Below, piece after piece: positions 1-6,791 of a DNA stretch of 14,980 bases; the first letter of the stretch is position 1; each line of letters begins with the position of its first letter. Below the pieces are notes generated by a model. It was not told the origin of the DNA. It saw nothing but the letters and a program-made list of their open reading frames with translations, and made no database searches. The translations under genes were made by a program, and so were the position numbers. Source of the stretch: an uncultured Mailhella sp. (GTDB taxonomy: Bacteria; Desulfobacterota; Desulfovibrionia; Desulfovibrionales; Desulfovibrionaceae). The stretch spans positions 1 to 14,980 of the forward strand of contig NZ_CAJJIC010000048.1 of NCBI RefSeq assembly GCF_905187505.1, given 5' to 3'.

Positions 1-42
1 TTCACAAAAGGTGAAGCCCTCTTCCCATCGGACTTCAAAGAT

Positions 43-98
43 TAAAAAACAAAACACCGAAAGGGAGAAAGCGCAAACCTTCTCCCTTTCGGTGTTTT
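43..98 (-). terminator. Rho-independent terminator of rpsT
   Basis: A perfect 19-bp inverted repeat (51-69 with 80-98, 10-nt loop) lies just past the rpsT stop. Read on the minus strand, the right part of the stem ends in TTTT and continues into a second T-rich run (positions 50 down to 43). A perfect stem plus U-tract is the canonical intrinsic terminator. It closes the whole minus-strand housekeeping block. The stretch 1-42 beyond it holds nothing I can name. Confidence 0.93.
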
Positions 99-114
99 CC
101 TGAAAAGGAAAAAC

Positions 115-381
115 TTAGGCGTCGAGAGCGTTGACGGCCTTGGCAAGGCGGGAAACCTTGCGGGCAGCGTTCTTCCAGTGAATCACGCCCTTGCCGGCGA
201 TCTTGGAAACAGTGGAAGTAGCGGTCTTCAGAGCTTCTTCAGCGGCGACCTTGTCGTTCTTCTGAATAGCGGCGCGCACGGCCTTCACCACGTTCTTGAT
301 GCGGGTACGGGCGGCGCGGTTGCGGGCGTTGCGCTTGACACTCTGCTTTTGGCGCTTGATGGCGGAAGCATGATTGGCCAC
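115..381 (-). CDS. rpsT: 30S ribosomal protein S20
   Basis: This 88-residue, Lys/Arg/Ala-rich protein has the S20 signature: an N-terminal ANHASAIKRQKQSVKRNARN stretch and a C-terminal VIHWKNAARKVSRLAKAVN stretch. S20 binds 16S rRNA in the body of the small subunit. Length matches the family (about 85-90 residues). The start codon is GTG (379-381), preceded by GGAGG with a 6-nt spacer. A non-ATG start is notable because E. coli rpsT also uses a rare start (UUG) linked to autoregulation; any such control here is inference. The gene has its own promoter in the 135-nt gap after glyS and a strong terminator immediately downstream, so it can be expressed as a single-gene unit. No anomalies were seen. 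Confidence 0.97.
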   Translation of the reverse strand: MANHASAIKRQKQSVKRNARNRAARTRIKNVVKAVRAAIQKNDKVAAEEALKTATSTVSKIAGKGVIHWKNAARKVSRLAKAVNALDA

Positions 382-432
382 GGGAATCCTCCAGAATGAT
401 GCCCCATTGAGGGGTGTGATGCGATACGATGT

Positions 433-453
433 CGGGCGGCAGGACGCCGCCCG
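433..453 (-). other. Hairpin in the rpsT leader
   Basis: This is a perfect 8-bp GC-rich stem (CGGGCGGC with GCCGCCCG, 5-nt loop) about 50 nt upstream of the rpsT ribosome binding site. There is no U-run on either side, so it is not a terminator. It could be a leader structure for S20 autoregulation, but only the fold is seen. Confidence 0.5.
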
Positions 454-471
454 TTATTGCCAGAACGACTA

Positions 472-500
472 TTTTTATGCGCCTTGACGTTTTCTGTCAA
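472..500 (-). promoter_or_regulatory. rpsT promoter (TTGACA-17-TAAAAA)
   Basis: On the minus strand a perfect -35 hexamer TTGACA (495-500) is followed after 17 nt by TAAAAA (472-477). It lies between the glyS stop and the rpsT start. The -35 sits in a short inverted repeat, TTGAC-N7-GTCAA (484-500), which could be an operator or chance. Between promoter and gene is a GC-rich hairpin (433-440 with 446-453) without a U-tract, which would lie in the 5' leader. Confidence 0.7.
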
Positions 501-516
501 GAGGGCGTCTGCCATC

Positions 517-2613
517 CTACATCTGCAGTGCCGAGAAGTCGGCGAGCCTGCCCATGCGGGAAAGGAGAACCTGCAAAAGATTCAAACGGTTGGCGCGCAC
601 GTCCCTATCTTCCGCCATGACCATGACGCCGTCGAAGAAGGCATCCACCGCAGGACGCACGCCTTCCATGAGAGAAAGCAGCTCATCGAAACGGTCGTCG
701 GCCCACATTTCGTCGAAGCGGGCCGTCATGTCGTCGAGGGCGTCGGCAAGAGCCTTTTCCGGCTCTTCGGCGAGGAGCTCGCGGCGGTATTCATCCGTTG
801 CGCCCGCGCCCTGCTTGCGCAGAATGTTGGCCACGCGCTTGAAGGTCTGGGCGGTGTCGGCAAAGCCGGGCTTCGCGCTTTCGGCCACCATGGCGGCAAG
901 ACGGCGGGAGGCGGCCCACACGTCGCTGCATCCTGCGCCCATCACCGCTTCCACAAGCAGCGTGTCGTTGCCCTGGGTGAGGAAGTAGTTCTTCACGCGG
1001 CCGGCAAAGAAGTCGCCGAGCCGGGCCAGAGCCTCAGGCTTTTCCAGCTTCCAGCGAATGTCGTCGCTGTAGAGGGACTGAGCCTTGGCAAAAAGATCCT
1101 CCACGCGGATGCGGTAGCCCTTTTCGATGAGAATGCGGGCGATGCCGAGCGCGCAGCGGCGCAGTGCGAAGGGGTCGGCCGCGCCGGTGGGAATGTTGCC
1201 GAGACCGAAGCAGCCCACCAGAGTATCGGCCTTGTCGGCCATGGACAAAAGCGCACCGAGATCGGTGGAAGGCACGGGAGTGTCGGGACCGGCGGGCAGA
1301 TACTGCTCGGCGATGGCGTCCGCAGCCGCGGGATCGAGTCCCATCTTATGGCCGTAGATGCCGCCCATGATGCCCTGAAGCGTGTCGAACTCGCCCACCA
1401 TCTGGGAGACGAGATCGGCCTTGGCACAACGGCCCGCCACGGCGGCGGATTCGGGATTCACCTTTGCCACGCTCGCGACGCCTTCCTGTTCGGCCAGCCA
1501 GCGGCAAAGCTCCGACAGTCGACGGCACTTGTCGCCCATGGAGCCGAGAGGCCCGAGGAAGATGACGTGATCGAGCTTTTCCTTCCAGATGTCGAAGGAT
1601 GCCTTCATGTCGGTGTTCCAGTAGAATCTCGCATCTTCCAGACGGGCGCGCAGCACGCGTTCCCAGCCTTTCTTCACCACTTCGGGCTCGCGGGAGCTCA
1701 GGTTGGCCACCGTGAGGAAATAAGGCAGGAGTCTCCCGTCCCCGCTTTCCACGCCGAAGCTCTTCTGATGCGTTTCCATGCTGGTGAGCAGCACGACGGA
1801 AGGCAGTTCCAGGAAGGACGGATCGAAGCCGCCGAGGATGGGCGCGGGATGTTCGCAGAGGCCCTGCACTTCATCGAGCAGACTTTCCTTCCACAGGATG
1901 CGGCCGCCCACGCTGCGGGCAAGCTCGTTGCCGCCCTCCACCACGACTCTGCGGCGCTCGGCGCCGGAGAGCGTGACGCCGCACTTTTCGGCCATCACGG
2001 CATCAAAGTCGTCGGCGCAGGCCACTTCAAAGGGGCCGCGGCCGTGCACGCGATGACCGGTGGTCATGCGTCCGGACTGCACGTCGGCCACGGTGAAGGG
2101 AATCACGTCGCAGTCCATGAGGGCCACCACCCAGCGAAGAGGACGGGCGAAGAGAAAATGGCTCGGGCTCCAGTGCATTCTCTTGGGGAAGGGAAGCGAG
2201 GCTATGATGGAAGGTGCGGCTTCGGCGATGATGGAGGACGCCGACACGCCGCCCACGCTCTTGCGCACGGCCACATATTCTCCCTTGGGGGTCTGCTGAC
2301 GGAAAAGCGCGGAAACGTCCACGCCCTGACCGCGGGCAAAGCCCAGCGCCGCCTTGGTGGGATTGCCTTCGGCATCGTAGGCCGCCTTCACGGAAGGACC
2401 GAGGGCCACTTCCTCGCGAACGGGAGTGGAGGCAAGAAGACCGCGGGCGTGCACCACGGCGCGGCGGGGCGTGGTGTCCACGGTAAGGGAATCAAAGGTC
2501 AGACCGTGCTCCCCGAACAGGGCGGCAAAGCGGTCGTGCAGCTCGCGCTCAAGGGAGGCGAGAAAACGGGCGGGCAGTTCTTCCACGCCGATTTCAAGAA
2601 CAAAATGACTCAT
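517..2613 (-). CDS. glyS: Glycyl-tRNA synthetase beta subunit
   Basis: This 698-residue beta chain of the alpha2-beta2 class II glycyl-tRNA synthetase recognises tRNA-Gly and is needed for aminoacylation with GlyQ. The N-terminus FVLEIGVEELPARFLASLE is the family signature (EIGxEELP). The central HD-like region has GIYGHKMGL near residue 418, then ADKADTLVGCFGLGNIPTGA near 459 and DPFALRR near 480. The C-terminal helical anticodon-binding (DALR-type) domain contains RPAVDAFFDGVMVM and VRANRL (about 652-677). Length fits the usual 690-700. The ATG start is 3 nt past the glyQ stop, with an AAGGGG Shine-Dalgarno inside the glyQ end, so the two subunits are translationally coupled. No truncation was seen. 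Confidence 0.97.
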   Translation of the reverse strand: MSHFVLEIGVEELPARFLASLERELHDRFAALFGEHGLTFDSLTVDTTPRRAVVHARGLLASTPVREEVALGPSVKAAYDAEGNPTKAALGFARGQGVDVSALFRQQTPKGEYVAVRKSVGGVSASSIIAEAAPSIIASLPFPKRMHWSPSHFLFARPLRWVVALMDCDVIPFTVADVQSGRMTTGHRVHGRGPFEVACADDFDAVMAEKCGVTLSGAERRRVVVEGGNELARSVGGRILWKESLLDEVQGLCEHPAPILGGFDPSFLELPSVVLLTSMETHQKSFGVESGDGRLLPYFLTVANLSSREPEVVKKGWERVLRARLEDARFYWNTDMKASFDIWKEKLDHVIFLGPLGSMGDKCRRLSELCRWLAEQEGVASVAKVNPESAAVAGRCAKADLVSQMVGEFDTLQGIMGGIYGHKMGLDPAAADAIAEQYLPAGPDTPVPSTDLGALLSMADKADTLVGCFGLGNIPTGAADPFALRRCALGIARILIEKGYRIRVEDLFAKAQSLYSDDIRWKLEKPEALARLGDFFAGRVKNYFLTQGNDTLLVEAVMGAGCSDVWAASRRLAAMVAESAKPGFADTAQTFKRVANILRKQGAGATDEYRRELLAEEPEKALADALDDMTARFDEMWADDRFDELLSLMEGVRPAVDAFFDGVMVMAEDRDVRANRLNLLQVLLSRMGRLADFSALQM

Positions 2614-2616
2614 GGC

Positions 2617-3489
2617 TTACCCCTTCTTCAGCATGGGATAACCCATGGCTTCGCGCTGGGCGGCATAAAGATGGGCCACGCCGGAAGCCAGCGTGCGCAC
2701 GCGGGCGATGTACCCGGCGCGTTCCGTGATGGAAATGGCTCCGCGGGCATCCAGCAGGTTGAACGTATGGGAACACTTCAGGCAGTAGTCGTAGGCGGGC
2801 AGCGGAAGCTTCACGTCGATAAGGCGCAGGCATTCCTTTTCGTAGTCGTTGAAATGCTGCAGCAGCATGGCCGCGTCGCTCTGATCGAAGTTGTAGCAGG
2901 ACTGTTCGTATTCGTTCTGATGATAGACGTCGCCGTAGGTGATGGAGTCGTTCCATTTGATGTCGTACACGGACTCCACGCCCTGCAGATACATGGTAAG
3001 ACGCTCAAGACCGTAGGTGAGCTCCACGCTGGCGGGCGAAAGGTCGATGCCGCCCACCTGCTGGAAATAGGTGAACTGCGACACTTCCATGCCGTTCAGC
3101 CACACTTCCCAGCCGAGGCCCCACGCGCCGAGGGTGGGAGATTCCCAGTCGTCTTCCACGAAACGGATGTCGTGCACGGCCGGATCGATGCCGAGGGCCT
3201 TCAGGCTGTCGAGGTACAGCTGCTGAGGATCGGCCGGAGCGGGCTTCATGATGACCTGGAACTGAAAATAATGCTGCAGACGGTTGGGGTTGTCGCCGTA
3301 GCGGCCGTCGGTGGGACGACGCGAAGGCTCCACATAGGCGGCCTTCCAGGGCTCGGGTCCGATAACGCGCAGGAACGTGGAGGGGTTGAACGTGCCCGCA
3401 CCGCATTCCAGATCCACCGGCTGCACCACCGCGCAGCCCTGTCTGGCCCAGTAATCCTGCAAGGTCAGAATAACATTCTGAAAATTCAT
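2617..3489 (-). CDS. glyQ: Glycyl-tRNA synthetase alpha subunit
   Basis: This is the catalytic alpha chain of the tetrameric glycyl-tRNA synthetase, which makes Gly-AMP and charges tRNA-Gly together with GlyS. It is 290 residues long. It begins MNFQNVILTLQDYWARQGC, matching the family N-terminus, with class II motif 2 around PSRRPTDGRYGDNPNRLQHY (56-75), the block DDWESPTLGAWGLGWEVWLN (113-132) and motif 3 at TYGLERL (158-164). I chose ATG 3487-3489 because AGGAGA sits 5 nt upstream and the family starts here. The in-frame ATG 16 codons upstream has no ribosome binding site. It forms a tight glyQS unit and follows recO after a 96-nt gap containing a palindrome. Confidence 0.96.
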   Translation of the reverse strand: MNFQNVILTLQDYWARQGCAVVQPVDLECGAGTFNPSTFLRVIGPEPWKAAYVEPSRRPTDGRYGDNPNRLQHYFQFQVIMKPAPADPQQLYLDSLKALGIDPAVHDIRFVEDDWESPTLGAWGLGWEVWLNGMEVSQFTYFQQVGGIDLSPASVELTYGLERLTMYLQGVESVYDIKWNDSITYGDVYHQNEYEQSCYNFDQSDAAMLLQHFNDYEKECLRLIDVKLPLPAYDYCLKCSHTFNLLDARGAISITERAGYIARVRTLASGVAHLYAAQREAMGYPMLKKG

Positions 3490-3507
3490 GTAGTTCTCCT
3501 GAAGTTC

Positions 3508-3525
3508 GCCAATGGAGCCATTGGC
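3508..3525 (-). promoter_or_regulatory. 18-bp palindrome in the glyQ leader
   Basis: GCCAATGG-AG-CCATTGGC is an uninterrupted 8-bp inverted repeat around a 2-nt centre, about 18 nt before the glyQ start and just upstream of its Shine-Dalgarno. As RNA it would form a 7-bp stem with a 4-nt loop; as DNA it is a dyad suitable for a dimeric regulator. A second small hairpin (TGCGC-GAA-GCGCA, 3537-3549) lies further upstream. No glycine riboswitch architecture is visible. Confidence 0.4.
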
Positions 3526-3585
3526 CTTGCTTCCCATGCGCGAAGCGCACGGAAAAACGTCTTCCTGTCCGCCCGCGCCGCGCCG

Positions 3586-4335
3586 CTAAATGGACCTGAA
3601 CCGGCCGTTGCCCCATTCAAGTCCGAGATGATATCGCACAAAAGCGTCGATAAGGCGCGCGGCCTGCCTTGCGCCTTCCGGCGAAGGATGCAGCCTGCCC
3701 CATGACTCCGGTGAGTATTCCTTCACTTTCCCCAGTACGTCAAGAGCTTCCTGCTCAAGAGAGAGGCTCATGTCGCCCGGACGGCGGCACGAAGCGCAGC
3801 ACACCTCGCCCTCTCCCACCAGAAAATGCACCTTCTGCTCTCCGGCGAGCGGACGGCCGCAGCGCGCGCAGAACGAAAGTTCCGGCGCGTACCCCTGCTC
3901 GGATGCAAGACGAAAACGGAACAGCACCGGCATGACCGCGGGCACGTCTTCTTCTCTTTCCAGAAGCTCCAGCATGCCTCTCATGAGCAGAAAGCTCGCC
4001 CCCGCATTGTCCGGCGGAACGCCCATGGCCTCAAGAAAGCGCACGCAGTTGGCGGCCATGCCCTGCCTGCGCCAGTCGCGGCGCAACCTGTCGGGACCGG
4101 CGAGAAGCGTAGCCTCGCTCAGATTGAGGAAACGTCCGTCTCTCGAGTATGCGGCACTCACGCGAAGCACGTTGAACGCGTCGAGACAGCCGGTGAAGCG
4201 TCTGCGGCTCCGGCTTCCGCCGAAGGCGAAGGCCGTGAGCAGCCCCTTTTCCCGGGCCAGAAGGCGCACCCACAGATCCGCCTCTCTGAACTTTCCGACG
4301 CGAAGCACCAGAGCGTCGTCCGACCACTGCTGCAT
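3586..4335 (-). CDS. recO: DNA repair protein RecO
   Basis: This 249-residue RecO-family protein acts in the RecFOR pathway, loading RecA onto SSB-coated gaps and annealing strands. The N-terminal OB fold (about 1-80) opens with SDDALVLRVGKFREADLWV and LLAREKGLLTAFAFGGSRSR, typical of RecO. A four-cysteine zinc finger is present: C156-x2-C159 and C180-x2-C183. The C-terminal helical region ends in VRYHLGLE, a common RecO terminus. The ATG start gives the family-like N-terminus; the ribosome binding site is weak (GGA about 11 nt upstream). It lies 306 nt downstream of the RodZ-like gene and 96 nt upstream of glyQ. No anomalies were seen in the protein. Confidence 0.93.
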   Translation of the reverse strand: MQQWSDDALVLRVGKFREADLWVRLLAREKGLLTAFAFGGSRSRRRFTGCLDAFNVLRVSAAYSRDGRFLNLSEATLLAGPDRLRRDWRRQGMAANCVRFLEAMGVPPDNAGASFLLMRGMLELLEREEDVPAVMPVLFRFRLASEQGYAPELSFCARCGRPLAGEQKVHFLVGEGEVCCASCRRPGDMSLSLEQEALDVLGKVKEYSPESWGRLHPSPEGARQAARLIDAFVRYHLGLEWGNGRFRSI

Positions 4336-4353
4336 GACAAGATTCCGTACCGG

Positions 4354-4518
4354 TCAGAGGGCGGAGCATGCATTCTCCCCCGCACCTTCCGGCGCATAAG
4401 GAAAAAGAACCGGACGTTCCCTTGCGGGACTCTCCGCCGGAACGGACTTCGGACGGACCTTAGGCCCCGCCTTCCCCGGCGGGAGGTCTTGCGATGCGCC
4501 GCCGGGCGTCGCCGTCAC
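4354..4518 (-). CDS. Possible small Pro/Ala-rich protein before recO
   Basis: A GTG-initiated frame of 54 codons ends 18 nt before the recO ATG and occupies about half of the 306-nt gap. The product would be proline-rich and soluble (it starts MTATPGGASQDLPPGKAG and contains RERPVLFPYAPEGAGEN), with no family I recognise. Third codon positions are mostly G or C, as in neighbouring genes, but weaker. The ribosome binding site is poor (GGA 8-10 nt upstream) and the start lies within a hairpin. It could equally be noncoding leader sequence; comparison with related genomes would decide. Confidence 0.25.
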   Translation of the reverse strand: MTATPGGASQDLPPGKAGPKVRPKSVPAESPARERPVLFPYAPEGAGENACSAL

Positions 4519-4586
4519 GGATTTTTCCGTGAAGACTCAAGCGGCACGCACTCCTTCGTGCTTGTCCTGCGCATGAAGGACAAGCA
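4515..4586 (-). other. Hairpins between the RodZ-like gene and recO
   Basis: In the otherwise featureless gap 4336-4641 there are two strong inverted repeats: a 10-bp stem (4559-4568 with 4577-4586, 8-nt loop) and a 7-bp stem with a four-base loop (4515-4521 with 4526-4532). A third GC-rich stem (4466-4471 with 4478-4483) follows downstream. None has a U-run on the minus strand, so they are not standard terminators. They may be leader or processing structures between the two genes. I found no confident promoter for recO here. Confidence 0.45.
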
Positions 4587-4641
4587 TCCCCGGGCGCAGA
4601 CGAAAGCCCCTGAGCCTTCCCGGAGCGTTTCCGTTCGTCTT

Positions 4642-5577
4642 CTACTCGGCGGGCGGGAAGCTCATGGTCACCACACGCGGCGACGTGGAACGATCGAGTT
4701 CCTTCCCGTCGTACACGACGCGAACGGCTCTGGCGTTGCCGAGGCGGATGACGAGAGAATCACGGAACGACATGGAAAACGTGTCGCCACGGCGCAGCGT
4801 GCGCTGCTGCTTCTTGCCGTCGGGCTCAAAGCCCATCCAGCAGTCGCCGGCGTCGGCAATGACTTCCACCTGATGCATGCCGTCGGGAAGTGCCGCGGGC
4901 TGTTCGTCGCCTGCGGGCGCGGCAGAAGCCGGGGCGTCGGCGTTCTGCACGACGGCAGGCTCCGCCGGGGAAGCCGGAACACTTTCCGGCTGCGACACGG
5001 CGGCCTCAGGTGCCGGGGCGGCGTTCTGCACGACTTCGGGCTGCGCCACGGAAGGCTCGGGAGCCGCCGGCGTTTCGGAAGCCTGAGGAGCTGGCACCGG
5101 AGCCGGCGCGGCATTGCCCCAGGTGGGCATGGCCGAAGAAGACGCGCTCTCTGCGCCGGACACGGAAACGCTTTCGTAGTCCCTGGCGGCGAAGAAATGC
5201 AGATAGGCCATGTACGCGCCGCTGGCCAGCGCAAGCACCAGCACAATCTTGAACACTCCTCCGAGAATGACCGGAAGAATGCTCGGCTTCACCGAAGTGT
5301 AGGTCGTGCTTTCCGCAATGACCGGATGGGAAACGCCTTCAAAGCCCTCGAGGCCGCGCAGCCATTCGGTCACCTCTTCCTGGGCAAAGCCGAGAAGAAG
5401 CGCATATTCTTTAATGAAATGATGAACATAGACGGTACGGGGAAGGGTGTCCGACCCGTTTTCTATCCCCTGAAGTATGCGGGTGGGAATCTTGAGACGG
5501 TCGGCAACGTCAGCCACGGTCATGTCGCGGCCCTCGCGGGCCTCACGGAGCTTAGCTCCCAGTTCTGCCAGAGTCAT
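4642..5577 (-). CDS. RodZ-like membrane helix-turn-helix protein
   Basis: This 311-residue bitopic inner-membrane protein has RodZ domain order. An N-terminal cytoplasmic HTH of the Xre/HTH_25 type (about 1-75; LGAKLREAREGRDMTVADVA, RLKIPTRILQGIENG) is followed by one transmembrane helix (about 99-127). Next come a Pro/Ala/Glu-rich periplasmic linker (about 140-232) and a C-terminal beta-rich DUF4115-like domain (about 233-305). RodZ links MreB filaments to cell-wall synthesis and sets rod shape; that role is inferred from architecture. The linker holds an internal repeat (VVQNA twice, encoded by a 15-nt direct repeat at 4939-4953 and 5020-5034). The ATG start has GAGG 6 nt upstream. It begins 8 nt after the SurA-like gene, so the two are co-transcribed. 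Confidence 0.85.
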   Translation of the reverse strand: MTLAELGAKLREAREGRDMTVADVADRLKIPTRILQGIENGSDTLPRTVYVHHFIKEYALLLGFAQEEVTEWLRGLEGFEGVSHPVIAESTTYTSVKPSILPVILGGVFKIVLVLALASGAYMAYLHFFAARDYESVSVSGAESASSSAMPTWGNAAPAPVPAPQASETPAAPEPSVAQPEVVQNAAPAPEAAVSQPESVPASPAEPAVVQNADAPASAAPAGDEQPAALPDGMHQVEVIADAGDCWMGFEPDGKKQQRTLRRGDTFSMSFRDSLVIRLGNARAVRVVYDGKELDRSTSPRVVTMSFPPAE

Positions 5578-5585
5578 AGCGTGCC

Positions 5586-6527
5586 TCAGTTACGGATGTC
5601 GATGAGCGCCTTGTCACGAAGCTGAGCAGTATACTGCTGAAAACGCTCCTGAAGGCGGGGACGGCGCAGAATCTGTTCGATGCGGCTTGCGGTTTCGGCA
5701 TCAGGCACGGCATTGCTGTGATCCACGCCCTCCGCCTCCTCGAAGTCGAGCAGAGCTATCTGCGCCTTGTTGGCGTTCATGCTGAGAAGAGGAGACACGT
5801 CGCCCTTCTTCATGTGCGAAACCTGCTCCATCATGCCGGGAGCCATGTCGGAAAGCGCCATGAAGCCGAGATCGCCGCCCTCCTGGGCATTGGGACCGAT
5901 GGAAACGGCGCGCACGGCGTCGCGGAAGGAAACCTTGCCGGACGCAATGTCCCGCGCCCACTTTTCCGCATCGGCTTCCACGGGATAGATGAGCAGGGCC
6001 ACTCTTGCGCGGCCGGAAGCGAATCCCGCCATGTTCTTCCTATAGTAGTCGTTGATTTCGTCTTCCGTAACGACGACCCTGTTCACCACGTTGCGGCTCA
6101 TGAGCCGCTGCGACACGAGCTGCACGTACAACCTGTCGCGAAAGACTTTTTCGGAAACGCCTTCCTGGGAAAGCTGCTTGAAGAACACGTCGCGGGAAAG
6201 CTGGCTGTCCTTGACGATGCGGTCAATGGCGGCATCCACGTCGGCATCGGAGATCTCTATCTTTTCCTTGTCCGCTTCCTGAAGCAGGATTTTGTCGTTG
6301 ATCATTCTGTCGAGGACGGCCTTGCGGACTTCCGCCACCATCTGAGGATTCTTTGCGGGATCAAGCTTCTGTCCGACAAGTTCGGACTGAAGTTCCCTGT
6401 CGAGCTCACGGGCAGTGATCATGTCGCCGTTGACGACTGCGGCGATGCGGGAAACGGGAACCGCGAACACCGGCTGTGCGGAAAGCAGGGACGCCGCACA
6501 GGCAAGAGATATGAAAAGGGTACGCAA
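5586..6527 (-). CDS. SurA-like periplasmic peptidyl-prolyl isomerase
   Basis: A secreted chaperone/PPIase assists outer-membrane protein folding. Starting at TTG (6525-6527) gives 313 residues with a clean signal peptide, MRTLFISLACAASLLSAQ, and probable cleavage after VFA (residue 22). A SurA N-terminal chaperone domain follows (about 25-160; ISRIAAVVNGDMIT-like opening, LDRMINDKILLQEA, INDYYRKN). A single parvulin domain comes next (about 170-262, with GGDLGFM at 217-223), then a C-terminal helix. E. coli SurA has two parvulin domains, so this is a shorter relative. I chose TTG because CAGGAG lies 9 nt upstream and a good promoter lies between it and the first in-frame ATG at 6641. The RodZ-like gene follows at once. 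Confidence 0.87.
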   Translation of the reverse strand: MRTLFISLACAASLLSAQPVFAVPVSRIAAVVNGDMITARELDRELQSELVGQKLDPAKNPQMVAEVRKAVLDRMINDKILLQEADKEKIEISDADVDAAIDRIVKDSQLSRDVFFKQLSQEGVSEKVFRDRLYVQLVSQRLMSRNVVNRVVVTEDEINDYYRKNMAGFASGRARVALLIYPVEADAEKWARDIASGKVSFRDAVRAVSIGPNAQEGGDLGFMALSDMAPGMMEQVSHMKKGDVSPLLSMNANKAQIALLDFEEAEGVDHSNAVPDAETASRIEQILRRPRLQERFQQYTAQLRDKALIDIRN

Positions 6528-6561
6528 AACAGCACACTCCTGATATTCGGTAAGATAGTTG

Positions 6562-6590
6562 TTTATAGCCTGTTTTTTACGCACTGGCAA
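6562..6590 (-). promoter_or_regulatory. Promoter of the SurA-like/RodZ-like operon (TTGCCA-17-TATAAA)
   Basis: The minus strand carries TTGCCA (6585-6590), exactly 17 nt, then TATAAA (6562-6567), a near-consensus sigma70 promoter. Transcription would start near 6555, leaving a leader of about 28 nt before the TTG start. Its position downstream of the ATG at 6641 excludes that ATG as the main start. The rest of the gap up to mfd (6591-6791) has only weak imperfect stems and no convincing mfd terminator. Confidence 0.8.
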
Positions 6591-6791
6591 CGTTCGCACC
6601 CGGAGGTTAACGCCTTGGAGAGGCACCGCCTCCAGGAACATAATAATGCGCGTTCATTGAAAATATTTCACCTTCGGCATAAAAATTTCCGGCACGCCCG
6701 ACCATGTCCGCGTTATTTTATCGGGAAGCCGGACGCCGCCCTTTCCCGGCGCGGAAGTCCCGCATCCTCCGGCGGAAGGGGCAAATTGCCG

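Noticed and set aside
3490..3537. Longer glyQ start at ATG 3537
   Set aside because: No Shine-Dalgarno there; the internal ATG at 3489 has AGGAGA at ideal spacing and the family N-terminus.
3490..3585. Glycine riboswitch or T-box before glyQ
   Set aside because: The 96-nt gap is too short and lacks the conserved cores; only small dyads are present.
457..3705. Plus-strand open frame of 1082 codons opposite glyS and glyQ
   Set aside because: Antisense shadow of two conserved synthetase genes; His/Gly-rich, no ribosome binding site, crosses gene boundaries.
4559..4586. Ten-bp hairpin as terminator of the RodZ-like gene
   Set aside because: No U-tract follows on the minus strand, so only a structural element is claimed.
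3826..5625. Plus-strand open frame of 599 codons opposite recO and the RodZ-like gene
   Set aside because: Antisense shadow in GC-rich DNA with no domain signature; the minus strand is coding.
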